DNA of 64,000 nt from an uncultured Helicobacter sp. (GTDB lineage: Bacteria > Campylobacterota > Campylobacteria > Campylobacterales > Helicobacteraceae): positions 1 through 64,000 of the forward strand of contig CASFZH010000025.1 in assembly GCA_949299115.1 (NCBI GenBank), written 5' to 3'. Shown one piece after another: positions 18,417-28,591 of the stretch; positions within the stretch are counted from its first letter, which is position 1; the number at the start of each line of letters is the position of its first letter. Below the pieces are notes generated by a model, which did no database searches, was not told the origin of the DNA, and worked only from the letters and a program-made list of their open reading frames with translations. The translations under genes were made by a program, and so were the position numbers.

Positions 18417-19640
18417 ATGGCAAAAACATATGAATTGCAAGAAGTTGAAGTGTGGGATGGCAATGTCGCTGCAAGTCATGCCCTAAGACAAGCACAAATC
18501 GATGTTATGGCGGCTTATCCCATTACGCCATCTACTCCCATTGTACAGGATTATGGCAGCTTTGTTGGGAATGGCTATATAGACGGCGAATTTGTGCTAG
18601 TAGAATCTGAGCATGCTGCAATGAGCGGTTGCGTTGGTGCAGCAGCAGCCGGAGGACGAGTTGCCACTGCAACAAGCTCTCAAGGATTAGCACTAATGGT
18701 TGAAGTTTTATATCAAGCAAGCGGCATGCGATTACCCATCGTTTTAAATTTAGTTAATCGTGCCTTAGCATCACCATTAAATATTCACGGAGACCATTCA
18801 GACATGTATTTATGTCGCGATGCAGGTTGGATACAGCTGTGTACATGCAATCCACAAGAAGCCTATGATTTTAATCTTATGGCATTTAGAATAGCAGAAG
18901 ATTATGAAGTACGTGTGCCAACAATTGTAAATCAAGATGGATTTTTAAGCTCTCATACTGCACAAAATGTGCGTCCGTTAAGTGATGAAGAGGCATACCA
19001 ATTTATCGGTGATTACAAAGTAAAAAATGCCATGCTTGATTTTAGTAAGCCTATTACTTACGGTGTTCAAGCTGAAGAAGATTGGCATTATGAACACAAG
19101 GCACAACTCCATGCCGCCATTATGAATTCTTTGCCTGTTATTGAAAAAGTTTTTCATGAATTTAAAAACAAAACTGGTCGCGAGTATAAACCAGTCATGT
19201 GTTATGATATGGATGATGCAGAAGTAGCAATATTTGCTATCGGCACAACTTCAGAATCTGCTCGAGTAGCTGCAAAAACTATGCGTTCTAGAGGAATTAA
19301 AGCAGGTGTTGTAACATTGCATGTCTTACGCCCATTCCCATACATACAAATTGGTGAAGCATTAAAAAACACAAAGGCAATAGCAATTATGGATAAATCC
19401 TCACCTGCGGGTGCAATGGGGGCCATGTTTAATGAAGTTGCAGCAGCAATTTGCCACACTAATGTAGCAAAGTTGCCACTTTTATCAAACTATATATATG
19501 GATTAGGTGAAAGAGATTTAACACAGAAAGATATCATAAAAATTTATGAGGAATTAACACAAGATGCAAAGAATGGTAAACTCACACATAATATTCAACA
19601 GTGGATTTGTTTACGTGGTGCAAAAATGGGATTTTATTAA
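18417..19640 (+). CDS. porA: Pyruvate:ferredoxin oxidoreductase, alpha subunit
   Basis: At 407 residues the length matches H. pylori PorA. The subunit contributes the pyruvate-binding domain: AAYPITPSTPIVQDYG near the start and EHAAMSGCVGAAAAGGRVATATSSQGL are the conserved pyrimidine-domain blocks. The C-terminal region holds the transketolase-like domain with GVVTLHVLRPFP. The ATG at 18417 has AAAGGAG directly upstream, overlapping the end of porD. An earlier in-frame start within porD is unlikely. It works with PorB, which binds thiamine diphosphate. Confidence 0.96.
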   Translation: MAKTYELQEVEVWDGNVAASHALRQAQIDVMAAYPITPSTPIVQDYGSFVGNGYIDGEFVLVESEHAAMSGCVGAAAAGGRVATATSSQGLALMVEVLYQASGMRLPIVLNLVNRALASPLNIHGDHSDMYLCRDAGWIQLCTCNPQEAYDFNLMAFRIAEDYEVRVPTIVNQDGFLSSHTAQNVRPLSDEEAYQFIGDYKVKNAMLDFSKPITYGVQAEEDWHYEHKAQLHAAIMNSLPVIEKVFHEFKNKTGREYKPVMCYDMDDAEVAIFAIGTTSESARVAAKTMRSRGIKAGVVTLHVLRPFPYIQIGEALKNTKAIAIMDKSSPAGAMGAMFNEVAAAICHTNVAKLPLLSNYIYGLGERDLTQKDIIKIYEELTQDAKNGKLTHNIQQWICLRGAKMGFY

Positions 19641-19694
19641 TTTTTGTGTATTTCTATAGGTAACATAAATAAAAAGACTATTAAAAGGATTATA

Positions 19695-20639
19695 ATGACA
19701 AAAGAAATTAAAAATCTAAAACAATTTAGTAAAACTGCAGAAAGATTCGAAGGTGCTCATTTATTATGTCCGGGTTGTGCACACGGTATGATTGTAAGAG
19801 AAGTGCTAAACGCCGTAGATGGTCCTATTGCCATTGGTAACTCCACTGGTTGCCTAGAAGTATCTAGTGCAGTTTATCCTCATACTTCATGGAATGTTCC
19901 TTGGATTCATATCGGTTTTGAAAATGGTTCTACTGCAATTTGTGGTGTTGAAGCAATGTATAAAGCCCTTGCAAAAAAAGGAAGATATAAAGGACAAAAA
20001 CCTAAATTTGTAGCATTTGGTGGCGATGGTGCAACATATGACATTGGTTTTCAGTTTATTAGTGGTTGCTTTGAAAGAGGTCATGATTTTACATATATAT
20101 GTCTTGATAACGAAGTTTATGCTAATACTGGTGGACAACGCAGCGGATCTACGCCACTTGGAGCAAGCACCTCAACTACACCCGCTGGTAAAGTAAGTTA
20201 TGGAAAAAAACAACAAAAAAAAGATATGTTAAGTATTATGGCAGCACATGGAAGTCCTTATGTAGCACAAGTAGCACCAAATAAATGGAAAGATATGGCA
20301 GCTAAAATCAAACGTGCTATCGATACAGAAGGACCAACATTTATTAATGCGATGAGTGCCTGCACAACAGAATGGAAGTTTAATTCCAATCATACGATTG
20401 AAATGAGTGACTTGGCAGTTGATAGTCTTGTTTTTCCTCTTTATGAAATCATTAACGGGCATGAATTACATATTACCTATCGTCCTAAAAAAATAATTCC
20501 TGTGCGAGATTACCTCGGGGCACAAGGACGTTTTAAACACTTATTCAAACCAGAAAATGAACATATAATCGAACAGTTTCAAAAAGATGTAGATGCTAGA
20601 TGGGAAATGTTACAAAGACGGGAGGAAGCAAAACTTTAA
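19695..20639 (+). CDS. porB: Pyruvate:ferredoxin oxidoreductase, beta subunit
   Basis: This thiamine diphosphate-binding subunit has 314 residues from the ATG at 19695, which follows AAAAGGAT; the length equals H. pylori PorB. The early LLCPGCAHG supplies cluster-type cysteines. The ThDP motif is FGGDGATYDIGFQFISG, leading to LDNEVYANTGGQRSGSTPLG, the hallmark of POR beta subunits. It ends the porCDAB operon. The next 1.5 kb carries no intact gene. Confidence 0.96.
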   Translation: MTKEIKNLKQFSKTAERFEGAHLLCPGCAHGMIVREVLNAVDGPIAIGNSTGCLEVSSAVYPHTSWNVPWIHIGFENGSTAICGVEAMYKALAKKGRYKGQKPKFVAFGGDGATYDIGFQFISGCFERGHDFTYICLDNEVYANTGGQRSGSTPLGASTSTTPAGKVSYGKKQQKKDMLSIMAAHGSPYVAQVAPNKWKDMAAKIKRAIDTEGPTFINAMSACTTEWKFNSNHTIEMSDLAVDSLVFPLYEIINGHELHITYRPKKIIPVRDYLGAQGRFKHLFKPENEHIIEQFQKDVDARWEMLQRREEAKL

Positions 20640-21129
20640 CATTAAGAACATTAACTAGAACCTAGGAATATCTAGATTAAGTATTTTTCTAAATCATAAT
20701 GGTTACATACGTGTGTGAAATAAAATAAAATTTTCGCCTTATATGCTTATTTTAAATTATAGAATACTCCCGACAACACATATGTATTCATTATGTGACA
20801 ACCTATTGTATACCATATTTTTAAATTCAACACAAATTATCATATAGCCACAGTAACTCTAACTTATAAAAAATTCTGATTTCTATAAGCAATCTTACAT
20901 TATTTCATGAATATAATTAAATTAAATCCTTATTACAATAAGATTTGGAATCTATCTTGTTTTCGACAAAAAAATCATTAGTATGCTAACATGAAAATTT
21001 GATAATGCGAGAAAGCAGACATAGTCACCATACACGTAATACCAGCTTAACTTAGAACTCACAAACGACAAACTGAGAATTTTATAAATCATAGAGTAAT
21101 TAAGTATAAATAACACGTGGTGGTGAAGG
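20640..21129. other. Non-coding stretch downstream of porB
   Basis: About 490 bp with stops in all frames and no recognisable element. It leads into the decayed segment that follows. Confidence 0.4.
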
Positions 21130-21886
21130 ATAACTACATATAAACTTACTAGAAAATATTATTAAAGACAAGGCATAAATAGCGTATCTTTCTGCCTTTA
21201 GTTTTAGTATAGGAAATTATAAAGATTCCATACTCATTAAACCTATTGATAATGGTAATTATGAATATCAATAAGGAATTAGAATCAAGAAAGCAATTTA
21301 GATAGTGAATATGAATCTTATCGCGATTGTTAAAAATATAAATATTCAAGCGGAACTTAATCCAACTAAAGTTCGCTTTTATAGACCAATAAACTACACA
21401 ACGCACCTTAAGTAAATAAAGATTGAATAAATGATGAAATAATTTTTGGCGATGTGGGTATGGGATATAATGTAAAATACTCTGTGAGATTATTCCTGTG
21501 GATATAGAAGTCTCTAAGGATTTAGTGGCAAAAGAGAAAAGTAGGCGATAGATTCATACAAATACATTCAAAATACACTAAAAAGGGTAATGATAACGAG
21601 AGCTATCATGATTAAATATGGAGATTCAAAAAAATGAAACATACAAAAAAAAGGATTGTTCCAAAGAGTCAACAAACGTGAATTAAGCTGCTAGAACCAC
21701 ACTTGATGTGTATTCTACTCAAAATGCGATAGCATTTGGTATGCTGATAAACGATTTACTAAGAGAATTCAAGCTTTTGAATCTATTCTAAAAAAACTTT
21801 TTCTAGAGACTTTGAGAGATTCTGAAACTTCAAAAGATGTAGAAAGATTTTTTTTGAGTCTAGTGGCAAAGGCAACAAAACAATGA
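21130..21886 (+). pseudogene. Decayed gene fragments of unknown origin
   Basis: Several protein-like pieces separated by stops and frameshifts read on the + strand: IAYLSAFSFSIGNYKDSI and NIQAELNPTKVRFYRP near 21180-21410; DVGMGYNVKYSV and VDIEVSKDLVAKEKSRR near 21440-21550; then TTLDVYSTQNAIAFGMLI and, after a shift, FESILKKLFLETLRDSE to a stop at about 21886. They look like remains of one or more real genes rather than random frames, and a terminator-like hairpin follows directly. No family could be named; an origin in a mobile element is possible. Confidence 0.4.
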
Positions 21887-21904
21887 TGTAAAACACCTCT
21901 ATGT

Positions 21905-21928
21905 AGCACAGATAGACGTGCTTTTTTA
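21905..21928 (+). terminator. Probable intrinsic terminator
   Basis: AGCAC pairs with GTGCT across an eight-base loop and is followed immediately by a run of six Ts. It lies just after the last fragment of the decayed coding segment. Confidence 0.5.
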
Positions 21929-22143
21929 TTGTTCTATTCCTTAATAAAAGCAAAAAAAATTATCAATCTTTTATATTTATAGACAAAATATTAAAAATCA
22001 ATCAGCTTATCAATTTAATTCTATACACATTTACAAACACCACAAAAGAACTTGGAATAATTTTTGTAATCCATGACTTTTCAATAAATATAAACTTTAT
22101 ACGTTATAATATTAGAAGTATTTTTTATTACTAAGGAGGATTT

Positions 22144-22773
22144 TTGCGTTTTATCTTATTATTGACTCTTTTAATAGATATGGTATATGCAATAGATTCC
22201 AAAACACAAAATTCTAAAAATATACAACACAAACTACAAATTGAATGTATTATTCATGCAAAAAAAGATTCTTGTATAAAGCTTATTGACAATGGTCTGC
22301 CAAATATATACGAATGCAATATCAAACAAGAGTGTGGCATTATAGGAATAATTTTTCATAATGCAAATCGTAAGAAAGAAGCCATTCCATATTTTAAAAA
22401 AATACAAGAACTAAGTGATATAGAAAATCACAATAGCGTAGGATTATTTTACAAGCAAGCTAAAGATTACATCAATGCAAAAAAACATTTTGAATTAGGA
22501 TGTGCAAAAAAGTCTATGCAAAGCTGTCTTAATCTTGGCATCATGTATCACAATGGTCAAGGTATTAAACGCGACTACAAGCAAGCAATAAAGCTATATA
22601 AACAAGCATGTGAAGCCCACATTGGTGAAGGTTGTTATAATGTTGGATTGCTCTACCACAACGGACAAGGAGAGCAAGCAAGCATGACAGAGGCAAAAAA
22701 ATATTTTCAAAAATCATGTGATAAGCATTATCAAGATGGATGTGAATGGGTTGCAAAATTGCAAGATTTTTAA
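22144..22773 (+). CDS. Secreted Sel1-repeat protein (Hcp-like)
   Basis: The 209-residue product has an N-terminal signal peptide (LLLTLLIDMVYA) and tandem Sel1-like alpha/alpha repeats. The best are around LNLGIMYHNGQGIKRDY and YNVGLLYHNGQG, with paired cysteines about 36 residues apart as in the disulfide-rich Helicobacter cysteine-rich proteins. Those Hcp proteins are periplasmic or secreted and bind peptidoglycan-derived or host ligands; some hydrolyse beta-lactams weakly. The gene starts with TTG four bases after AGGAGG. It stands alone between long gaps, so context adds nothing to its role. Confidence 0.82.
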   Translation: MRFILLLTLLIDMVYAIDSKTQNSKNIQHKLQIECIIHAKKDSCIKLIDNGLPNIYECNIKQECGIIGIIFHNANRKKEAIPYFKKIQELSDIENHNSVGLFYKQAKDYINAKKHFELGCAKKSMQSCLNLGIMYHNGQGIKRDYKQAIKLYKQACEAHIGEGCYNVGLLYHNGQGEQASMTEAKKYFQKSCDKHYQDGCEWVAKLQDF

Positions 22774-22897
22774 AATCTTAGGTAATGTAACCTTATAGTG
22801 TTTAGAATCGATTCTGGCATTAATAACTAATAATTCCTTAGAATTAAAGCCCTACTTTCATGACCTTTTCATCTCTTTAAAGCTATTCTAAAATGAG

Positions 22898-23317
22898 TTA
22901 TCGAGAACTATTGGTATTTCCTCCTTGTATTTTAATCTTTGTAAGTTTATTTTGATACACAGAATCACTTATTCGTTTCAATTTTTCTTTTTGTGCTACA
23001 CGTGAAAAACCTCTGATATACAAGACATAATCTCCACTTAAATCCATAGAAATCTCAAATGCATGATTATTTTTAGTATCTTGAAAATTATAACCAATAA
23101 GATTTCCAGACAATGTACCAACAATTGGTTCACCACCATGTATAGTAATTGTTTTTCCGCTTTTCTTATCAATTTGATTATATGCCACATCTTTACACGT
23201 TTTGCTTTGCACTTCACATCGTGAAGATATCCAAATTAGATAATTATCACTCTCAAAAGCAGCTCCGCCATATGACACTGCCGAACAAAAAAGTAAACAA
23301 ATAATCCACAATCTCAT
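22898..23317 (-). CDS. Secreted protein of unknown function
   Basis: This 139-residue product starts at the ATG at 23317, seven bases after AAGGAG. It has a signal peptide (LWIICLLFCSAVSYGG) and a small mature domain with two cysteines in RCEVQSKTCKD. Beta-strand-like stretches such as HAFEISMDLSGDYVLYIRGF follow. It might form a small disulfide-bonded periplasmic fold, but no family was recognised. It is a single gene convergent with the Sel1 gene. Confidence 0.65.
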   Translation of the reverse strand: MRLWIICLLFCSAVSYGGAAFESDNYLIWISSRCEVQSKTCKDVAYNQIDKKSGKTITIHGGEPIVGTLSGNLIGYNFQDTKNNHAFEISMDLSGDYVLYIRGFSRVAQKEKLKRISDSVYQNKLTKIKIQGGNTNSSR

Positions 23318-23622
23318 ACACAATCTCCTTGAAATATACGTAATTTAAAATCTAAACCATTAAGCTATTGTATCAAATTAACTAGGAATATGCAATATTT
23401 ATAAATTCTCACACCATAGAAACTATGTGTAATCCTATTATACACCTACTTATATGCTGATTTAGAATAAAACAAATTTAAAAAACTATGAAATCTTAGA
23501 GAAATTGTGTTACAATATATTTTTATGGCAAATTTGTAGTTTACAAGATACACTATTTACGGTTTTAAACTATTTACAAAATTTAATATCGAAATTCTAA
23601 ATCTTTAAAGAAAGGTTTTTAA

Positions 23623-24732
23623 ATGAATAAACTTGCACGTGTCTTAGTAATCTTTGGTGCAATTCTTATTATTATCTTACTTATTGCTTTATTTTTTGGT
23701 TCAAGAAAAATAGCTCAAGAGATTGAAAAACGACTGAATCAAAGTATGCAAAATGCCAAAACACAGCTTGAGCAATCCCCACATGATAACAACTATGCAA
23801 TCCAAAATTTTGACTACACTCCATTTAAATGTAATGGCTTAATGGATTACACATGCCAATCAGATTCAATTACAATGTATGCAAAAGACCCAACCACACG
23901 TGATAATCAAACCTACAATAACATACATTTAAAGAACATTGTTTTAAGTATAAGGGATATTAGAAATAAAAACTATCTCTCTTTTGATATAGAAACAGCT
24001 ATTGATTATCCACATATCGATAAATTTTTTGGTGATTCCAAAACTGGTATTTTAGTATCCTTTTTCAATCAAAATGCAGAAGCCATCTTACCGAATAGAG
24101 TACACTGCAAACAAGACTTTACTTATAAGGATTCACTAGATTTAGAATCTAATACCCTCAATGTTGAAACAGTATGCGACTTTGAATCACAAGTGCTTAC
24201 CACACAAATTAAAGCTACGAATATTTTTATTCCAAAAATCGATAAATCTCATATTTTAGGGATATTATATGAAATTGCAATGGCAATGAATGAAGACATA
24301 AATAAAAAAGACTTACAAGCACAAAATATCCCCCATGAATTAGAATCTCTCTATGTTTCTTTACAATCCAAGCAAACATTTAAAGACTTCCTGACACAAA
24401 ACACAAGATTATCCGATGAACAAAAACAAACATTGCAAACGCAGCTTGATGCGAATATAGTGCTAATGAAATCAGTGGGAATCCGATTTTTGAAATCATA
24501 CATTGGACAAAGTGGAGCAAATATCGGACAAGGCATAAGCGATTTTATGCAAGGTAATGTTAAGAAACTTAATATTGGTTTGCACCTAAAAACCAAAAAT
24601 TTTCAACCATTTAAAAATCTATATGCAATGAATATTATAGAATGGCTTACTTATATCAACAAAAATTATACTATACAATCATATTCTGATAACAATGAGA
24701 CAACACATACTCATAGCACAACAAAGCAATAG
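23623..24732 (+). CDS. Membrane-anchored protein of unknown function
   Basis: The 369-residue protein has one N-terminal transmembrane helix (about residues 7-27, VLVIFGAILIIILLIALFFG), so most of it should lie in the periplasm. The rest is mixed alpha/beta with cysteines at FKCNGLMDYTCQSD and later single positions, consistent with disulfides. A Gln/Lys-rich helical stretch lies near residues 250-275. AAAGAAAGG precedes the ATG. It resembles lineage-specific hypothetical proteins of Helicobacter; no function is inferred. Confidence 0.7.
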   Translation: MNKLARVLVIFGAILIIILLIALFFGSRKIAQEIEKRLNQSMQNAKTQLEQSPHDNNYAIQNFDYTPFKCNGLMDYTCQSDSITMYAKDPTTRDNQTYNNIHLKNIVLSIRDIRNKNYLSFDIETAIDYPHIDKFFGDSKTGILVSFFNQNAEAILPNRVHCKQDFTYKDSLDLESNTLNVETVCDFESQVLTTQIKATNIFIPKIDKSHILGILYEIAMAMNEDINKKDLQAQNIPHELESLYVSLQSKQTFKDFLTQNTRLSDEQKQTLQTQLDANIVLMKSVGIRFLKSYIGQSGANIGQGISDFMQGNVKKLNIGLHLKTKNFQPFKNLYAMNIIEWLTYINKNYTIQSYSDNNETTHTHSTTKQ

Positions 24733-25347
24733 AAACAAATACAATATATCAAATAGAAAATGAAAAAGATTCAAATTCCATATTCAATAATGAAAATGAG
24801 AAAAAACGTGCTATTTGATACACCCAATGATAATGAATTGCTAGAATCATCATCATTACTTGAATCCTAGATATACATATACTGTATCAAATAAAAATAA
24901 CATAACAATCCTATTGTATAAAGCAAAATAGCACTACAAATAAATTTTCAGCAATCCCTACCATAATCCACTCTATGTAGTGAAAAGATTGCCCATATTA
25001 TATATGAGTATTTAGCAAATTATTTCTACTAAAAGTTTATATGAGATATTACAAGACTCAAGCATCTTCTCTTAATGTAAAACACTAATTTTTAGTTTCA
25101 GTGTTATATTGTTACTTTTATATTATTTTTAAAAATATCTAATTCTATAAAGCTACTTTATTATCCATTGTATGTAACAAATCTGTATTTATATTTTAAT
25201 ATCATTATAAAATATAAAAATTATGTTACTTTAAGTAATTTTTATGTAAATTAATTTTTACAATTTTACCACTTTAGAATCAAAAAAAAAAAAAACATCA
25301 TAAAATATATCAATACTTCACAAACTTATTATCTTGAAGGAGGAATT
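24733..25347. other. 615-bp intergenic region
   Basis: AT-rich, without recognisable genes. It ends with a poly-A run at 25282-25295 and the AAGGAGG ribosome site of the CitMHS gene. Confidence 0.45.
25282..25295 (+). repeat. Poly-A tract (14) upstream of the CitMHS transporter
   Basis: Fourteen As end 52 bp before the start codon, where slippage could change promoter or leader spacing. Regulatory effect is inferred from comparable Helicobacter promoters. Confidence 0.5.
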
Positions 25348-26742
25348 ATGCAGACTATGCTAGCTATTGTCGGTTTCGTTGGATTAATAGCTATGGTAAT
25401 ATTGCTTTTAAAAGAAAAAACTTCTGTGCAAGTTACATTCATACTTATTTCTGGAGTAGTTGGCTTTGGACTTGTTGGATTAGAATCTTTAAGCCATTTT
25501 GGACTCCATCTTGAAATTGGCAAAGCACTTGGGATAAAAGGTGATTATTTTGGATTAAAGGAGCTTTCGTCTTTTGTAAAAAAGGGAGTTATGAGTGTCG
25601 CAGAGACTGCTGCCCTATTTCTTTTCTCCATACTCTTTTTTACAGTCTTAAATACATCAGGTATGTTTGATAAAATCATTAACGCTTTAATAAAACAATG
25701 TGGCAAAAATACATATAGCGTTACGATTCTCACTGTGGTGGTAGCCGTTATAGCGCATTTAGACGGCACAGGGGCTTCTACATTCTTAATTGCTATCCCT
25801 GCTCTTATGCCAATTTATCACAAGATGGGTATGCGACCCACTACGATGATGATGCTTACTGTATCTGCCATGGGAGTCATGAATCTGCTTCCTTGGGGTG
25901 GACCAACTTTACGTGTTGCTATTATTACAAATCAAGATGTTACCGAGCTTTGGACAAGACTTATGCCAATACAAGGTGTATGGCTAGTATTTTGCCTCAT
26001 ACTAGCGATATATATGGGATTTGTAGAATCACAAAGACTTAAAAAATTGGGTATCACTTTGGACAATAGCAAGCAAAGCCTAGATTCCCATAAAGAGATA
26101 ACACAAGAGACATTCATGCTAAGGAGAGATAACAATTTTGTCGTGAATTGCTTTTTGCTTATCTTTGTCCTTGTGTTGTTGGTATTTGCTGGATTTCCTA
26201 GTTATTTCCCTTTTATGATTGGCTCTACTCTCGCACTTTTAATCAATTATCCAAATCTTAAAAATCAAGATAAAGTTGTTAAAAAAGCTAGCTCATCAGC
26301 TATCATGATGGCAACGACACTTCTAGCTGCTGGTGTCTTAATTGGTGTTTTTGATAAATCAGGCATTATGAAAGTTATGGCTGGACTTATCCTTAATATC
26401 ATGCCCGAATCTCTTGGCACATATTTACCCATTATTATTGGAATATTAGCTGTGCCGATGGCAGTCATCTTTTGCACAGATTCCTACTTTTATGGAATCT
26501 TGCCCATTGTGGCAAGCGTTGGAGCGGCATTTGGTATCGATGCGGTTACGCTTGGCATTGTTATGGTTGTGTGTAGAAACAGTGCGACTTTTATGAGTCC
26601 CGTAGTCCCCGCCACTTTACTTGGCTGTGGATTAGCAAATATTAGTGTCAAAGAACATGTGCAAGCAACATTTTTTTACGCATGGATAATCAGCATTGCT
26701 TGTCTCATATCTGGATACCTCTTAGGTGTCATTCATCTTTAA
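25348..26742 (+). CDS. CitMHS-family citrate/divalent-metal symporter
   Basis: This 464-residue inner membrane protein has about 11-12 hydrophobic helices. Conserved blocks such as VIAHLDGTGASTFLIAIPAL and LPWGGPTLRVA match the CitMHS branch of the ion transporter superfamily, which takes up citrate or related acids complexed with divalent cations together with protons. The GGPT loop is the putative substrate-binding signature. An excellent AAGGAGG site precedes the ATG. The outer membrane porin gene starts 13 bp after its stop, so the two likely form an uptake pair. Confidence 0.85.
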   Translation: MQTMLAIVGFVGLIAMVILLLKEKTSVQVTFILISGVVGFGLVGLESLSHFGLHLEIGKALGIKGDYFGLKELSSFVKKGVMSVAETAALFLFSILFFTVLNTSGMFDKIINALIKQCGKNTYSVTILTVVVAVIAHLDGTGASTFLIAIPALMPIYHKMGMRPTTMMMLTVSAMGVMNLLPWGGPTLRVAIITNQDVTELWTRLMPIQGVWLVFCLILAIYMGFVESQRLKKLGITLDNSKQSLDSHKEITQETFMLRRDNNFVVNCFLLIFVLVLLVFAGFPSYFPFMIGSTLALLINYPNLKNQDKVVKKASSSAIMMATTLLAAGVLIGVFDKSGIMKVMAGLILNIMPESLGTYLPIIIGILAVPMAVIFCTDSYFYGILPIVASVGAAFGIDAVTLGIVMVVCRNSATFMSPVVPATLLGCGLANISVKEHVQATFFYAWIISIACLISGYLLGVIHL

Positions 26743-26755
26743 TTAAGGAGTTTCT

Positions 26756-28303
26756 ATGCAAAAAATCAGTATTCTGCTTTCTAGCATTTGTTGTTCAGTT
26801 CTTTTTGCCCAAACACAAGGAAATTCTGAAGCACAATCTCAAGTGATGGAATCTAGCACAACCACAACAATCTCTAAAGAACAGAAAGAAGCCACTATAG
26901 ATTCTCTCTATAAAGATATATTTAAAAAGGCAAGTGTGAAAGGCTTTGCCTTTGGGAGAGTTCATTCTATACATGGACCACGTGGCGAGGGATTCTCACA
27001 ACAATATCGCATAAAACTTGATGTAACCACAGGGAAAATTTATGGATTTAGCCTCACAGGTGGAATCTTTTTTTCTCAAGGCTCATCAGCCATTGATGCA
27101 GGACGTACAACTGATGGTGATGTACAAGGAGCAAGAGGTACAGCATATAATGATAATTTTGCAGATAGATTCAATGTTGGCACGATTTATATGAGTAAAG
27201 AATTCAATGTAGAAAAAGCAAAACTCAATGTTAAAATCGATGCGGGAAAAATGAATATCGCATCACCTCTTAATGACAAAAATTTAGATTTAGGCTTAGG
27301 AGGTGCATTAAATATCAAACATACTACAAATAATGCCGAGTTTAAATACTATGCCGCTTTTTTTGATAGCTGGAATACTGACCATGCAAACTATAATATC
27401 CGTAGACGAGGGCTTAATGGCACAACAAATATTAATGGCATACCACCTCTATTTACTAATGCTACCTTAGTAGACCAAGAAGCCGCAGCAGTCGGCATTG
27501 GGAATAATTTAACTATCTTCCATATTAATACAAAGCTTTTTAAAAATCTTAGTATCAATGCCTTGTATGCGAATATTTACGGGCTTTTTGATTATATGGC
27601 TTTTGGTGATATTGGTTATAAACTCAATATCACAAAGAATCAAAACATTACATTTTTAGCACAGATTGCCGCTGCTGGAATGAGTAATAATCCACATATT
27701 GACATAGGGCATAAAGGCAATGCGGTTAACAATAACTTTGGTTATGAATTTGCCAATCTTTCAGCAAAACATAGAGGCGTATATAATATCCAGGTAAAAT
27801 ATAAGGTGGGAGGTTTTTCAACCAAATTGGGGTACTTAGGTAGCTTTGGTGATGGCTATGGAGTTTTACTCGCACATAAAAGTGGCATTGACACTGCAGG
27901 TAAAGTATGGAATGGTAATTTTACGGCAACCTATGAAGGATTAGGCTTTTTGGGTTCTGGAAGCTTTAGGGGGACAAGCCTTAGCGTTGCTTATCTTGCT
28001 ATGAAATATACCTTTACGATTCCACTCGCAATCGGACTTGATGTGAGCTATCTTTTTGGTAATAATAATTTTCCTCTTTTAGATGCTGCATGGGCAAATG
28101 TCCAGACACATAGTCTTGCTGCCGAAAGCGGCGGGAGTTTAGTCGGTGGTAAGACAACTTTTGTTAACGCAAATTTCTTTGAGATTACACCTTCGATTAG
28201 TTATACATTCTTTAAACATTTTGAAATCTCTTTTTTTACAGCGGTATTCGTTGGTGACCTTGAGTTTATCAAAACACGGACAGAGCTTAAATGGACATTT
28301 TAA
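26756..28303 (+). CDS. Outer membrane porin (MOMP/OprD-like)
   Basis: A 515-residue protein with a signal peptide (SILLSSICCSVLFAQ), a Ser/Thr-rich lead, and a barrel of alternating hydrophobic strands ending in the terminal aromatic KWTF required for outer membrane assembly. Sequence character, such as SVKGFAFGRVHSI and the Gly/Asn-rich loops, fits the Campylobacter/Helicobacter major outer membrane protein family. Its ribosome site AAGGAG lies between it and the CitMHS stop, so it is co-transcribed. It probably provides the outer membrane pore for the same substrate; this is inference from operon structure. Confidence 0.82.
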   Translation: MQKISILLSSICCSVLFAQTQGNSEAQSQVMESSTTTTISKEQKEATIDSLYKDIFKKASVKGFAFGRVHSIHGPRGEGFSQQYRIKLDVTTGKIYGFSLTGGIFFSQGSSAIDAGRTTDGDVQGARGTAYNDNFADRFNVGTIYMSKEFNVEKAKLNVKIDAGKMNIASPLNDKNLDLGLGGALNIKHTTNNAEFKYYAAFFDSWNTDHANYNIRRRGLNGTTNINGIPPLFTNATLVDQEAAAVGIGNNLTIFHINTKLFKNLSINALYANIYGLFDYMAFGDIGYKLNITKNQNITFLAQIAAAGMSNNPHIDIGHKGNAVNNNFGYEFANLSAKHRGVYNIQVKYKVGGFSTKLGYLGSFGDGYGVLLAHKSGIDTAGKVWNGNFTATYEGLGFLGSGSFRGTSLSVAYLAMKYTFTIPLAIGLDVSYLFGNNNFPLLDAAWANVQTHSLAAESGGSLVGGKTTFVNANFFEITPSISYTFFKHFEISFFTAVFVGDLEFIKTRTELKWTF

Positions 28304-28332
28304 ATAGAAATACTCTATGACATCGCTACTAT

Positions 28333-28587
28333 GTGGTAGTAATAACACAAAAAAGCCCGATATTTACGCTATATATAACACTTAAAAAATATGCTAAAAT
28401 AAGACTTATATATACTTTTATAAATTTACATGTTAAATTCTATTTAAAAGTTACGACTACGCAATACAAAACAGAAAAAGATATAATAAAGAGTATTAAA
28501 GAGTTTGAAAAAAAGACTAATGATAAGAGTGGCAATAAGAAACTATATTTAATCAAAGATAGTGTAGTTAAAAATCTCTATCTTTGA
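28333..28587 (+). CDS. Doubtful small open frame
   Basis: Eighty-four codons with a basic, helix-rich C-terminal half (EKDIIKSIKEFEKKTND). There is no ribosome site and no family resemblance. The 3' end lies inside a 14-bp inverted repeat. It could be a gene relic. Confidence 0.2.
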   Translation: MVVITQKSPIFTLYITLKKYAKIRLIYTFINLHVKFYLKVTTTQYKTEKDIIKSIKEFEKKTNDKSGNKKLYLIKDSVVKNLYL

Positions 28588-28591
28588 TTAA
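28549..28591. repeat. 14-bp perfect inverted repeat
   Basis: TTAATCAAAGATAG at 28549-28562 is mirrored by CTATCTTTGATTAA at 28578-28591 with a 15-base loop. There is no following T-run, so it is not a standard terminator. It may be a mobile-element end or RNA structure. Confidence 0.55.

Noticed and set aside
21149-21406. An 85-codon frame on the - strand
   Set aside because: The opposite strand has better protein-like character; this is probably its shadow.
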